Assembly: GCA_963696675.1 (NCBI GenBank)
Contig: CAVOLM010000033.1
Location: 1 to 64,000, forward strand
Origin: DATBVX01 sp963696675
Lineage (GTDB): Bacteria; Pseudomonadota; Gammaproteobacteria; Steroidobacterales; Steroidobacteraceae
Reading direction: 5' to 3'
DNA length: 64,000 nt
Shown here: piece after piece, positions 47,105 to 56,818 of the stretch
Layout: each line of letters begins with the position of its first letter
How positions within the stretch are numbered: the stretch's first letter is position 1
Position numbers and translations under genes: made by a program
Notes under the pieces: model-generated
The model's database searches: none
Seen by the model: the letters and a program-made list of their open reading frames with translations, nothing else
What the model was told of the DNA's origin: nothing

Positions 47105-48406
47105 CTACATCTTGTACTCGACGTAGGCCTCGTCCCGCAGCCGCCGCAGCCAGAGCTCGGTTTCTTCGTCGGCCTTACTCTCGCGCAGCGCCGCGAATGC
47201 GCGTTGCCTGCGCACCTCGTCGGTGTTGTCATGCGTGCGCGTTCCCAGCAGCTGGACGATGTGCCAGCCGAACTGGGTCTGGAACGGCTCGCTGATTTCG
47301 TTCTCCTTCAACCCTTCGAGCACCTGCGTGAATTGAGGCGCGAAGCTCGTCGGTGATTCCCATCCGAGGTCGCCCCCCTGCGAGGCCGAACCTGGATCTT
47401 CGGACGACACCGCCGCCACGCCGGCGAAGTCCTCGCCGTCGAGAATGCGCTTGCGCAGCGCTTCGAGCTTCTGTTTCACGGTGGCATCGTCCTGCAGCTC
47501 GTTGGTGCGCATGAGGATGTGGCGCGCATGCACCTGGTTGACCATGACCTGCTCTTCAGCACCGCGCCGTTCATTCAGCTTGATGATGTGAAAGCCGCTC
47601 GGAGTGCGGACCGGCTCCGCGATGTCACCAGGTTGCATGTGAGCGACGAGATCCGCGATGAAGGTTGGCAGTTGCGGCCCCTTGCGCCAGCCGAGCGAAC
47701 CGCCGTCGAGGGCAGTCTGGCTGTTCGAGTAGGTCACCGCCAGCTGCGCAAAGTCCTCGCCCTTGCGTGCGCGCTCGTAAACGTCCTGTGCATGGGCACT
47801 CACTTCCTCGAGCTGTCCCGGCGTCGCTGCCTGGGGCAGGGCCAGCAGGATGTGCGAAATGTTGAATTCCTGGTTGTCGATGGAGCCGCTCTGCTTGGCG
47901 AGGTATTGGTCGATCTCGCGCGGCGTGACGATGATCTTCTCCAGCACGTCGCGCCGACGCAGGAGCGAGATCGTCATCTCCTTGCGCAGCGAGTCGCGAT
48001 AGGCGGCGTAGTTGATACCCTGCGATTCCAGGGCGCGTGGCAGCTGGTCGAGCGTCATCTTGTTGCGTTCCGCCACGTCGCGCAGCGAGTTGTTGAGCAT
48101 CTCGTCCGAAACCTTCACGCCGCCGCGGTCGGCACGCTGCAGCTGGATCTCCTGCACGACGAGACGCTCGAGGATCTGCTGACGCAGCACGTTGGCCGGC
48201 GGGAGCTCGGTGCGTTGCTGCTGCAGCCGCTCGGTCACCATCTGGATCTGATCGTCGACTTCGCTTTTCAGCACCACGCCGTCGTTGACCACAGCGGCCA
48301 CACGGTCGAGCAGGACGCCACTGGTGGCGAGCTCGCGGCTTTGCGCCAACGCATCGGCGCTCAACAGGATGAACAGCAGGGGGGCAAGGGATCTGGCCAG
48401 GGGCAT
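47105..48406 (-). CDS. surA: Periplasmic chaperone and peptidyl-prolyl isomerase SurA
   Basis: A 433-residue periplasmic protein that escorts outer-membrane proteins such as LptD to the BAM complex. The signal peptide MPLARSLAPLLFILLSADALA starts at 48406. The N-domain has LLDRVAAVVNDGVVLKSEVD, and two parvulin domains begin at ISHILLALPQ and VHARHILMRT. The C-terminal helix is present (ELWLRRLRDEAYVEYKM). An open frame extends 31 codons upstream, but the signal peptide sets the start. Confidence 0.97.
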   Translation of the reverse strand: MPLARSLAPLLFILLSADALAQSRELATSGVLLDRVAAVVNDGVVLKSEVDDQIQMVTERLQQQRTELPPANVLRQQILERLVVQEIQLQRADRGGVKVSDEMLNNSLRDVAERNKMTLDQLPRALESQGINYAAYRDSLRKEMTISLLRRRDVLEKIIVTPREIDQYLAKQSGSIDNQEFNISHILLALPQAATPGQLEEVSAHAQDVYERARKGEDFAQLAVTYSNSQTALDGGSLGWRKGPQLPTFIADLVAHMQPGDIAEPVRTPSGFHIIKLNERRGAEEQVMVNQVHARHILMRTNELQDDATVKQKLEALRKRILDGEDFAGVAAVSSEDPGSASQGGDLGWESPTSFAPQFTQVLEGLKENEISEPFQTQFGWHIVQLLGTRTHDNTDEVRRQRAFAALRESKADEETELWLRRLRDEAYVEYKM

Positions 48407-48434
48407 AGAGGCGAATCCGCGGTAATCAGGTGCT

Positions 48435-50667
48435 TTAACGGGTGCGCGAGTATCCTCGAATTGCGTTCTCGAGAAAAGCGTCCGCGGGCACTCCGACATT
48501 GCTCAGGCCGTTGAGTTCCAGCTGCACGGCCAGGGAGCTGTCACGTTGGCCGGTACGGCTGCTGACGTAGCGCCGCTGCACGAGCCGCACGCGCCAGCAG
48601 CAGCTCACGTATTCGAAACCCGCAAACTCGTCGATCAGCGCCTCGTCACGCAGCGAATAGACCGCGCCGGTGTAGATGTTCCAGCGCCGCGAAACTGGCC
48701 AGGCGACGGACCCGTCGACCTGCTCGATCAGGTCACGCCGGAAACGGTACCCCAGGTTGACGACCGACTGCGCGGCGGGCTTGTACTGCACGCTGATCTG
48801 TCCCTTCTCGCTCTGGGTGGCTTCCGGATTCCACTCCAGTCCCAGGCGCATGTTCCAGTGTCGATAGGCGCTGAGCTCCAGCTCACCGACGAAGTTCGAA
48901 TACTGCCGGTTCGTGGGCACCTCGTCAGGAAGCAGACACGCGGGCTCTCGAAGTACCACGTTTCGCCGAGGGTCGCGCTCAGGTACTGCTGCCCGGTCGC
49001 GGTGTCGATCAGCCGCGCGGTCACACCGCCACTGAGCTGGTTGGCATCGCTCAGCCGGTCGGCGCCGATATAGCGATTGCGGCGGAACAGCTCCACCAGG
49101 TTCAGATCCGGAATCCCGGTGTCGAACACCGGCAGATCGGCCTGGTCGCGAAATGGGACATACAGGTACAAGAGCCGCGGCTCGAGTGTCGTAATGCGAT
49201 TCGGGGTGATGCGCTCGAAGGTGAGACCGCTGTCCAGGCTTAGAATCGGTGCTCCGCGCGAGGGCGAGGTGGGCGCCCCGGTCACGACGTCATCGAGCTC
49301 ATAAGTCGTAAAGCGGTATGCGGCCTCGGGCACGATGTAGTAGCCGGGTCTGCGCAGCGGCCAGCGGATCTGCGGTTCTACGTCGAGACGCCCCCCGGTC
49401 ACACCCTCATCGCGCGTGAAGTAGACCATCTCGCCGTCGAGCTGATACTCCAGACCGAGCGGCGTGTCTTCCCACAGGCCGCGTGCCAGGATGCGTGGCA
49501 GTATCGTGTACGGCCTCGATTCCTGCGGAATGCTCTGGTCGATGGTCTGGAAATTCTCGGCTTCGCCGAGGAACGTCCAGTGCTCGCCGTAGTAGCGCAG
49601 CTGCGCGTCGCGCTTGACGTAGAGGGTGCTCGTGATCTCGGAGCCCTGGCCGAAGTCCTCGAAATAGTTGTTGTCGCTGACGTTGGCGGCATCGGCAACG
49701 AAGCGCCAGCGCTCCCAGAAATCGCTGCGGTTGGTCCAGTGCACGTAGCTGCGATTGTCGTTGTCGCGCAGCTTGTCGCTGGGCAGGACGAGTGCATCGA
49801 TCTCGCCGCGATCGCCGTGACCGAGGTAGCGGAACTCGGTCTCGAGCGCGAGGCCGCGATTGGTCCAGATTCTGGGCGTCATCAGCAGATCGTAGTTCGG
49901 GGCGAGATTGAAGTAGTACGGCGCGCCCAGCTCGACTCCGTTGCGGTCCGAGACACCGAACTCCGGGAAACAGGAACCCGGACTTGCGCTCATTTCCCAG
50001 GGGGAATGAGATGTAGGGAGTGTAGAGAATCGGCACGCCCTTGAAGTCGAGGCGGATGCGGCGTCCGGTGCCATCGCGCTCCGCCGTATCGAGGTCGATG
50101 TCTCCGGCCCTGAGCACCCAGTCCTCGTTGCCCACCGGGCAGGTCGTGTACCTGACGTCGTCGAGACTCACCTGCCCATCGCGCTTGACCACGATCTCCT
50201 GGGCCGAGCCGCGCGCTGGTCGCGACGGCAGCTCGAATTCCGCACCGCCGAACGAAGCACCGCCAGCAGCGTCGTACTTGCCGGTGTCGCCACGCACACG
50301 CACCAGCGGGTCCTGGTACTCGACGTTGCCCTCCATGCTCAGGCTCTTGCGTCGCGTCGTCGTACTGCACATCTTCAGCACTGAGATGTCGGTCACCCTG
50401 TCGCACGTCCACTTTGCCTTTCAATAGCGCATCGCCCGTGCGGCTGAGCTCGGCGCCCTGGCTGCTCACTTCGATGTCTTCATCGGCGGGTGTGGTGGTG
50501 GATGTCGCCGGCGGCAATGGCGCGGCAACGGGTCCGCAAAGCTTGCTCCTGGTCGCGCTCTCTGCGTTGGCGCAGCAAGGCTCATCGCCCGCCGCGCGGC
50601 TGCAGGCCAGCACGATCAGAAGCGCGAGGTGTGCCGGGAAGCGGGAGCGACGTGACAAGGTGATCAA
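48435..50667 (-). CDS. lptD: LPS-assembly protein LptD, frameshifted
   Basis: The outer-membrane barrel that inserts LPS. The N-terminal jellyroll carries AELSRTGDALLKGKVDV, the barrel has RIWTNRGLALETEFRYLG, NNYFEDFGQGSEITSTLY and HWTFLGEAENFQTIDQSIPQ, and the C-terminal strands include MRLGLEWNPEATQSEKGQIS. The paired-Cys pattern (CCANAES near the N-terminus, CCWRV near the C-terminus) is typical of LptD disulphides. Frameshifts are near 50360, 49990 and 48925. The start is uncertain; a TTG at 50667 precedes a signal-like stretch. Confidence 0.92.
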
Positions 50668-50702
50668 GTACTTGATTATTACCGGGGTGTTGCGTTCGGA
50701 CA

Positions 50703-50712
50703 CATTATAATG
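50703..50712. promoter_or_regulatory. Palindromic -10 between lptD and amgK
   Basis: CATTATAATG is a perfect palindrome giving TATAAT on both strands (50706-50711 plus, 50709-50704 minus). It lies in the short gap between divergent lptD and amgK. I see no good -35 hexamer at 16-18 bases on either side, so promoter activity is inferred from the -10 and position. Confidence 0.4.
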
Positions 50713-50740
50713 ACGTTTGTTTCCCCACGGAGATCCACTC

Positions 50741-51760
50741 ATTAGCGACGCGCGACTCGAACTGCTGCGTGACTGGCTGGCCAACGAGCTGACTTTCGGC
50801 GCGGATCGCATCGCGCCGGCATCGGGCGATGCCAGCTTTCGGCGCTATTTTCGTGTCTGGCGCGACGGCGAAACGTTCATCGCAATGGATGCGCCACCCG
50901 GACGCGAGGATGTGCGGCCCTACCTGATGATCGCCCGCATGCTCGCAGAGATCGGTGTGCATGTGCCCCGTATCCTCGCCGAGCAGCACACGGATGGTTT
51001 CCTGCTGGTCACCGATCTCGGAACGCGCCATTACCTCGAAGATCTCAGCGCCAACCATAACGTCGAGTCGCACTATCTCGACGCGATGATGACACTGAAT
51101 CGCATCCAGTCCCGAGGCGCCGAGCATGCGCGCCATCTGCCGGCGTACGATCGCGCGGTATTCGAGCGCGAGATGAAGCTGATGCCCGAGTGGTTCTGTG
51201 GCCGGCACCTGAAGCTCGACCTGAGCGCCGAGGATCAGCAGACGCTCGCGGCAACCTTTGACCTGCTGTGTCGCGAGGCGTTGGCGCAGCCGAAGGTGTT
51301 CGTGCACCGGGACTACCATTCGCGCAACCTGATGGTGTTCTCAGGCGACAATCCGGGCGTGCTCGATTTCCAGGACGCAGTAAACGGTCCAGTCACCTAT
51401 GACCTGGTGTCATTGTTTCGCGACTGCTACATCGAGTGGCCGCAGGAGCGCGTGCAGGACTGGGTATTGCGTTATCGCTCCATGGCGTGTTCATCGGGCG
51501 TGGACGTCGGCGCCGACGAGGGCCAATTCCTGCGTTGGTTCGACCTGATGGGTGTGCAGCGGCACGTCAAGGTGCTCGGCATCTTCTCCCGTTTGTTCCA
51601 TCGCGACGGCAAGGCTGAGTATCTCGACAACCTGCCGCTCACGCTGAAGTACGTCCAGTCGACCTGCGCACGCCATGCCGAACTCGAGCCGCTCGGACGC
51701 TTTCTGCGCAAGCGAGTGGCGCCGATCCTCGCTGAGCGCACCGCCGAGGCGCGCGCGTGA
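50741..51760 (+). CDS. amgK: N-acetylmuramate/N-acetylglucosamine kinase AmgK
   Basis: A 339-residue sugar kinase of the aminoglycoside phosphotransferase fold, next to murU as in Pseudomonas. RLELLRDWLANEL, PASGDASFRRYFRV, FIAMDAPPGRED and LLVTDLGTRHYLEDL precede the catalytic HRDYHSRNLMVF and LDFQDAVNGPVTYDLVSL. No ATG, GTG or TTG fits the family start except TTG at 50717, which is only 6 bases past the -10. CGGAG instead lies 8 bases before an ATT at 50741. It phosphorylates MurNAc at C1 for wall recycling. Confidence 0.88.
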   Translation: MSDARLELLRDWLANELTFGADRIAPASGDASFRRYFRVWRDGETFIAMDAPPGREDVRPYLMIARMLAEIGVHVPRILAEQHTDGFLLVTDLGTRHYLEDLSANHNVESHYLDAMMTLNRIQSRGAEHARHLPAYDRAVFEREMKLMPEWFCGRHLKLDLSAEDQQTLAATFDLLCREALAQPKVFVHRDYHSRNLMVFSGDNPGVLDFQDAVNGPVTYDLVSLFRDCYIEWPQERVQDWVLRYRSMACSSGVDVGADEGQFLRWFDLMGVQRHVKVLGIFSRLFHRDGKAEYLDNLPLTLKYVQSTCARHAELEPLGRFLRKRVAPILAERTAEARA

Positions 51761-52422
51761 GGGCAATGATCCTTGCCGCAGGACGCGGCGAGCGCATGCG
51801 GCCGTTGACCCAGGAAACTACCCAAGCCGCTGCTGCAAGTTCGCGGGCGCTCGCTGATCGAGTACCACCTGCAGGCGCTCAGCGCGGCCGGGATTCGCGA
51901 CATCGTGATCAATCTCTCCTGGCTCGGCGGAACGCATTCGCGCCGCGCTCGATGATGGCGCACGCTGGGGAGTGTCGATTCGTTACACCGAAGAGGGTCC
52001 TGAGCCGCTCGAGACGGGCGGCGGCATCTTCAATGCGCTGTCGCTGCTCGGCCCCACGCCGTTCATCGTGGTCAATGGAGATGTCTGGACGGATTTCCCG
52101 TTCTCGCGTCTGACGCTCGCTACCGAAGCCGCGGCGCATCTCGTGCTGGTCCCCAACCCGGCGCATCACGCGCGGGGCGACTTCAGTCTCGAGAATGGCC
52201 GCGTGATGCACGCAGGCGGCACGGACCTGCACTTTCTCGGGCATCGCCATGTATCGTCCGGAGTTTTTTGCCGGATGCACGGCGGGCCGGTTCCCGTTGC
52301 TGCCCCTGCTCAGACGTGCGATCGATGCAGGGACGCTCAGCGGCGAGCTGTACGAGGGCGCCTGGAGCGATGTGGGGACGCCCGAGCGGTTGGCGCAGTT
52401 GCAGTCGGGTAAAATCGCCTGA
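51757..52422 (+). CDS. murU: MurNAc-1-phosphate uridylyltransferase MurU, frameshifted
   Basis: A nucleotidyltransferase that makes UDP-MurNAc from MurNAc-1-P, bypassing de novo synthesis. AMILAAGRGERMRPLTQET is the nucleotide-binding start, then SIRYTEEGPEPLETGGGIFN, FIVVNGDVWTDFPF, and GELYEGAWSDVGTPERLAQL at the C-terminus. Three indels (near 51825, 51935, 52240) interrupt it. The GTG start overlaps the amgK stop (GTGA), so the pair is coupled. Confidence 0.92.
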
Positions 52423-52440
52423 CATTCTCCCAGGCAGCCC

Positions 52441-53469
52441 ATGGCCACATTCAAAGGCATTCCCATCGCATCGCCCGCCGGGCCGGTTCGCAGCGGCGAG
52501 AAGTACCGCACGCCGCAGGGCTTCACCGCGATCAAGGACGGTGTGAAGTCACAGGGTGCGAGCGATCGTCGCGCGCTCGGCGGCAAGCCGCACTGGCTGA
52601 AGGCCCCGCTGGCAAGCGGTGTCGCATTCGATGCCGTGCGGCAGATCGTGCGTGAGCATCGGCTGAGCACGGTGTGCGAGGAAGCCAAGTGCCCGAACAT
52701 CGGTGAGTGCTGGAACGCGGGAACCGCCACGATCATGGTGATGGGCGCGGTGTGCACCCGCGCCTGCAGGTTCTGCTCCGTGGACACGGGCAACCCGCAC
52801 GGTTGGCTGGATGCTGAGGAGCCCGCCAACGTCGCTCGCTCCGTGAGCCTGATGAAACTCAAGTACGTGGTGCTCACCTCCGTCGATCGCGATGACCTCG
52901 CCGACGGCGGCGCGGCTCACTATGCAGCATGTGTGCGCGCCATCAAGGAAATGAACCCTGGCACGGCAGTCGAAGCGCTGACGCCGGACTTTCAGGGTGT
53001 GCCCGCGGACGTCGAAACGGTGATCGATTCCGGCGTCGATGTCTTCGCACAGAACGTCGAGACCGTGCGCAGGCTGACGCACCCGGTACGCGACCCACGC
53101 GCCGGATACGAGCAGACCATTGCGGTGCTCGCTCACGCGAAACGTTACCAGCCGCAGGTGCTGACCAAGACCAGCCTCATGCTCGGTCTCGGCGAATCGG
53201 ACGTGGAGATTCTGGACACGCTCAAGGACCTGCGTACCGCGGGCGTCGACATCGTGACGCTCGGTCAATACCTGCGACCGACGCTGAACCATCTTGCCGT
53301 CGAGCGATTCGTGACGCCGGAGCAATTCGCGAGCTATCGCGAAACAGGGCTGGCGCTCGGGTTTCTCGAAATCGTTTCAGGACCCCTGGTGCGTTCGAGC
53401 TATCGCGCCGAGCGCGCCCTGGAGCGCAACAATGCGGGACTCGCGGTCTCGTCGGCAGCGCCAGGCTGA
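52441..53469 (+). CDS. lipA: Lipoyl synthase
   Basis: A 342-residue radical SAM enzyme that inserts two sulphurs into octanoyl groups. The auxiliary cluster Cys are in CEEAKCPNIGEC and the SAM cluster in CTRACRFC. VVLTSVDRDDLADGGAAHYA and the terminal SGPLVRSSYRAE, with its conserved Ser, are also present. It is intact. It acts after LipB, encoded 3 bases downstream. Confidence 0.98.
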   Translation: MATFKGIPIASPAGPVRSGEKYRTPQGFTAIKDGVKSQGASDRRALGGKPHWLKAPLASGVAFDAVRQIVREHRLSTVCEEAKCPNIGECWNAGTATIMVMGAVCTRACRFCSVDTGNPHGWLDAEEPANVARSVSLMKLKYVVLTSVDRDDLADGGAAHYAACVRAIKEMNPGTAVEALTPDFQGVPADVETVIDSGVDVFAQNVETVRRLTHPVRDPRAGYEQTIAVLAHAKRYQPQVLTKTSLMLGLGESDVEILDTLKDLRTAGVDIVTLGQYLRPTLNHLAVERFVTPEQFASYRETGLALGFLEIVSGPLVRSSYRAERALERNNAGLAVSSAAPG

Positions 53470-53472
53470 GCC

Positions 53473-54186
53473 ATGGCCGCCGTCATCGACACCGTCACCC
53501 TGGAGACACCCGCACCCGTCTTGCGGCGGCTCGGGCAGGTGGACTACGTGTCCACCTGGCGCGAGATGCAGCGGTTCACGGAAGTACGGGATGCCTCGAC
53601 GCCGGACGAGATCTGGTTTCTCGAGCATCCGCCGGTCTTCACGCTCGGCCTGAATGGGCGACGCGAGCACGTCCTGGCCGCGGGAGACATCCCGGTGGTG
53701 CATGTGGATCGCGGCGGACAGGTTACCTATCACGGGCCGGGCCAGCTCGTCGTCTACCCCCTGATCGACATGAAGCGGGCGCGACTTCGCGTCCGCGACC
53801 TCGTGACCTGTCTCGAGGAATCGGTGATCGAGCTCTGTGCTGAGTTTGGCATCCATGCCGAGGCACGCTGCGATGCGCCGGGTGTGTACGTCGGCGGGCG
53901 CAAGCTCGCGAGCATCGGCTTACGCGTGCGGCGCAGCTGCAGCTATCACGGTCTCGCGCTCAACGTCGGCAACGATCTGCAGCCGTTTTCGCGCATCAAT
54001 CCGTGTGGCTTTGCCGGCCTCGAAGTCGTGCGGCTCGCCGACCTGTCGCAGTTGCAGGACCCCAAAAGTGCGGCCGCGCGGCTGGAGCCGATCCTGCTGC
54101 GGCGACTCTATTTCTTCTTGAACAGCTCATCGAGCCTGGCTCGCGAGCTGTCGCCGGCAGATCCATCTCCGGCCGCTCCGGCCTGA
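53473..54186 (+). CDS. lipB: Octanoyltransferase LipB
   Basis: A 237-residue transferase moving octanoate from ACP to lipoyl domains. EIWFLEHPPVFTLG, RGGQVTYHGPGQLVVYPLID, the catalytic Lys in GGRKLASIGL and the Cys in INPCGFAGLEV are present. The last 26 residues (FLNSSSSLAREL onward) overlap the convergent zinc-protein gene by 79 bases and do not resemble the family, so the true stop may have been lost by an indel, or the two genes may overlap. Confidence 0.96.
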   Translation: MAAVIDTVTLETPAPVLRRLGQVDYVSTWREMQRFTEVRDASTPDEIWFLEHPPVFTLGLNGRREHVLAAGDIPVVHVDRGGQVTYHGPGQLVVYPLIDMKRARLRVRDLVTCLEESVIELCAEFGIHAEARCDAPGVYVGGRKLASIGLRVRRSCSYHGLALNVGNDLQPFSRINPCGFAGLEVVRLADLSQLQDPKSAAARLEPILLRRLYFFLNSSSSLARELSPADPSPAAPA

Positions 54187-54479
54187 CCGCCAAACATTGC
54201 GTCGAGCGCCGCGCGCGACTTGAGCTCCGCGGCCTGATCGCGTGGACGATAGGCATCGGGGCGCGGCTTGAAGTAATCGCAGAAATTGGCGCGGTCCTTC
54301 TCCTTGACCTCCTCGGCGATCGGTTCGCGGCAGCTCTTGGCGACCGAGGTATCGTAGTCAACGCACATCCGACACACGTGCAGCTCCGCGTGACAGGCGG
54401 GACATTCCTCGAGTCGGCGCAGCGGCAGCGTCAGGGCCGCGAGGGATGCGCCGCATTTCCAGCAGACCAGCGTGTTCAT
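54108..54479 (-). CDS. Cys-rich zinc-ribbon-like protein
   Basis: A 123-residue protein with regularly placed Cys: VCWKCGASL, CPACHAELHVCRMCVDYD and SCREPIAEEV, then AN-F-CDYF. The spacing fits two zinc sites. The C-terminal half is low complexity (AAGDGSAGDSSRARL) and ends DELFKKK. This is a conserved but unnamed protein type in my recollection. Its ATG overlaps the ybeD stop (ATGA), and its 3' end overlaps lipB antisense. Confidence 0.75.
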   Translation of the reverse strand: MNTLVCWKCGASLAALTLPLRRLEECPACHAELHVCRMCVDYDTSVAKSCREPIAEEVKEKDRANFCDYFKPRPDAYRPRDQAAELKSRAALDAMFGGQAGAAGDGSAGDSSRARLDELFKKK

Positions 54480-54733
54480 AGGGCGATCAGCACGTCTTCG
54501 GAGGCCGTGAGCTCGCGATACAGGGCGTCGAGCTGCTCGCGGCTCGACGCATTGATCGTGAAGGTGAGCGCGACGAAGTTCTCATCCTTGCTCAGCCGCT
54601 CGACGACCTGGCTGTCGCTCAGGGTGCCGGCGTGGCGCTCGACGATGTCGCGCGTGATGCGCCGGAAGTCTTCGCTCGCCCGTCCCATGACCTTGATGGG
54701 AAATTCACACGGAAACTCGAATACGTCGGGCAC
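54476..54733 (-). CDS. ybeD: DUF493 (YbeD-like) protein
   Basis: An 85-residue protein matching YbeD: FEFPCEFPIKVMGRA, FVALTFTINASSREQLDALY and a terminal DVLIAL. The fold is ACT-like and resembles regulatory domains. In E. coli ybeD lies between dacA and lipB, and the order dacA-dat-ybeD-lipB is kept here with lipB inverted. Function unknown. Confidence 0.9.
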   Translation of the reverse strand: MPDVFEFPCEFPIKVMGRASEDFRRITRDIVERHAGTLSDSQVVERLSKDENFVALTFTINASSREQLDALYRELTASEDVLIAL

Positions 54734-54748
54734 GGCACGAACCTGGGT

Positions 54749-55624
54749 TCAATACGCCGGCGTGCCTGCGAGCTCGCGCTTATAGGACTCGAATGCCGCA
54801 TGGACCTGTTTCCACACCGGCCCCGGCACGCCCGTGCCCACGGCTTGCCCGTCGAGACGGGTGACGGCGAGTGTGCCGATCGTTGCAGCGGCGATGAACA
54901 CTTCCGGTGCCTCCCTGAGCTGGGTGGCGGTCACTGGAGCGGCGCGGAACGGGATGCGGCTGCGTGTTGCGAGCTCACTGACCACATCGCGCGTCGTGCC
55001 CGGGAGAATGCTGTGCGACTTGGGAGGCGTGTGAATTTCCCCGCCCAGTACGACGTGCACGGTCGTGGAAGCGCCTTCCATCAGGAGCCCATCGCGAATC
55101 AGGATGGTTTCGGCCGCGTTCGCATCGATCGCGAGCTGCTTGAGCAGGACGTTGGCAAGCAGTGCCGTCGACTTGATGTCACAGCGTGACCAGCGGGTGT
55201 CTTCAGCAGTGATCGCCGCCACGCCGCGCTCGAGTCGCTCGCGCGTCAGTGGCGGAAGTGCGGAAGCGAAGGCGAATACCGTACGCTCGATGTCGGGCAA
55301 GGGGGCGTGATTGCGGCCGTACTCCGCCCCGCGCGAAACCTGCACATACAGGTACATGTCGCCGCCACCGTTGCGCGCGATGAGGCCGTCGCAGAGTGTC
55401 GCCCACCTCTCGCGCGCATAGACCGGTCGCATGTGCAATTCGCCGAGGCTCCGGTCGAGGCGATCGAAGTGCTCGCGAAAGCGAAACACCCGTCCCGCAT
55501 ACACGGGCATCACTTCGTAGACACTGTCGGCGTAGAGGAACGCGCGATCGAGTGGTGAGACGCGCGCGTCCTTCAACGGCACGAATTCGCCGTTGAGGTA
55601 TGCGACCGGGAACGGTTCAGCCAT
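54749..55624 (-). CDS. dat: D-amino acid aminotransferase
   Basis: A 291-residue class IV PLP aminotransferase. AYLNGEFVPLKDARVSPLDR starts the fold, FLYADSVYEVMPVYAGRVF follows, the PLP Lys is in RCDIKSTALLANVL, and LMEGASTTVHVVLGG and ILPGTTRDVVSEL bind the phosphate. It interconverts D-Ala and D-Glu, wall precursors. The ATG at 55624 overlaps the dacA stop (TGATG). As sequenced the frame runs on from dacA, but that is an indel artefact. Confidence 0.9.
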   Translation of the reverse strand: MAEPFPVAYLNGEFVPLKDARVSPLDRAFLYADSVYEVMPVYAGRVFRFREHFDRLDRSLGELHMRPVYARERWATLCDGLIARNGGGDMYLYVQVSRGAEYGRNHAPLPDIERTVFAFASALPPLTRERLERGVAAITAEDTRWSRCDIKSTALLANVLLKQLAIDANAAETILIRDGLLMEGASTTVHVVLGGEIHTPPKSHSILPGTTRDVVSELATRSRIPFRAAPVTATQLREAPEVFIAAATIGTLAVTRLDGQAVGTGVPGPVWKQVHAAFESYKRELAGTPAY

Positions 55625-56761
55625 CACTCCAACCAGAGCAGCATGGTGTCCACCATGCGCCTCCACCAGCCGCCCTGCGGCACATCGCGCACCGGGTAGA
55701 CATTGCCCTTGTCCGAGGACCTCCTCGCCGAGCGCAACGCTGAAGGTACCGATCGGCTTCTGTGCAGAAAGCGGCGCGATGAGCTGGGGCTGGACGCTGA
55801 CGGTGGTCTTGACGCCGTTCACCTGGCCGCGCGGCACGGTGACGTAGAGATCACGACGCAGGCCGATCTGCATGGGCGTGAAAGCAGCCTTCCACACCCG
55901 GGCGGTCTGTAGCACCTCGCCCGCCCTGTGGAGCTTCTGGGTTTCGTAAAAGGTATAGCCGTAGTTGAGCAACGCCTGGCTTGCGTCTTCGCGCGCTTTC
56001 ATCGATTCGGTGCCAAGGACCACCGAGATCAGTCGCATGTCGCCGCGCTTGGCGGAGCTCACCAGGCAATAGCCGGCGGCTTCGGTGTGACCGGTCTTTA
56101 TCCCATCGACCGTCGGGTCGCGATCCAGCAGGCCATTGCGGTTCTCCTGCCGGATCTTGTTCCAGGTGAATTCGCGCTGCGAATACCAGCGGTAGTAGTC
56201 GGGGAATTCGCGAATGATCGCCGAGCCCAGGATCGCCATGTCACGCGCCGTCATGTAGTGCTCGGGCGAGGGGAGCCCGGTGCTGTTGACGAAGTGCGAG
56301 CCTTTCATGCCGAGCTGCTTCGCGTAGTTGTTCATCAACGCAGCGAAGGTCTCTTCGGTGCCGCCGACGCGCTCGGCGAGTGCGATCGTCGCATCGTTGC
56401 CCGATTGCACGATCATGCCCTGGATCAGGACGTCGACCGGGACCTGCGTGCCGACCTGCACGAAGGTGCGCGACCCTTCTGCCTTCCACGCATGCTCGCT
56501 GACGTCGACCGTTTCCTTCAGGGTCAGCTTGCCCTCCTTGAGGGCATGGAACACCGCGTACGCGGTCATGAGCTTCGTGATGCTCGCGGGGTCCAGACGC
56601 TCGTCGGCATTACTCTGCGCCAGCGTGCGGCCGCTGTCGTGGTCGATGAGCACGTAGCTGCGCGCCTTGAGGCTCGGCGGAGGCGGCACCGGCACGGGGG
56701 CCGCGAACGAGACATTCTGAGTCAGCAGCAGGCCCGCAAGCCCGAGGGTGAGCAGTTTCAT
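55624..56761 (-). CDS. dacA: D-alanyl-D-alanine carboxypeptidase (PBP5/6 type), one frameshift
   Basis: A low-molecular-weight PBP that trims pentapeptides. The signal peptide is MKLLTLGLAGLLLTQNVSFA. The SxxK is in PASITKLMTAYAVF, SGN in IVQSGNDATIALAE, and KTG in VDGIKTGHTEAAGY. The C-terminal beta domain includes RRDLYVTVPRGQVNG. The final membrane anchor is readable in the next frame as GGWWRRMVDTMLLWLE-stop; one extra G near 55711 hides it. About 378 residues. Confidence 0.94.
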
Positions 56762-56818
56762 CTTGGATCCTGTGAAAGCGCGCAGTTTATCCGGTTTGGC
56801 GGCGCTGGCCAGATGCAG

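Noticed and set aside
54749..56761. One 670-residue protein fusing a carboxypeptidase to a D-amino acid aminotransferase
   Set aside because: The normal DacA C-terminus and stop are readable in the next frame, overlapping a proper ATG for the aminotransferase. One extra G near 55711 explains the fusion.
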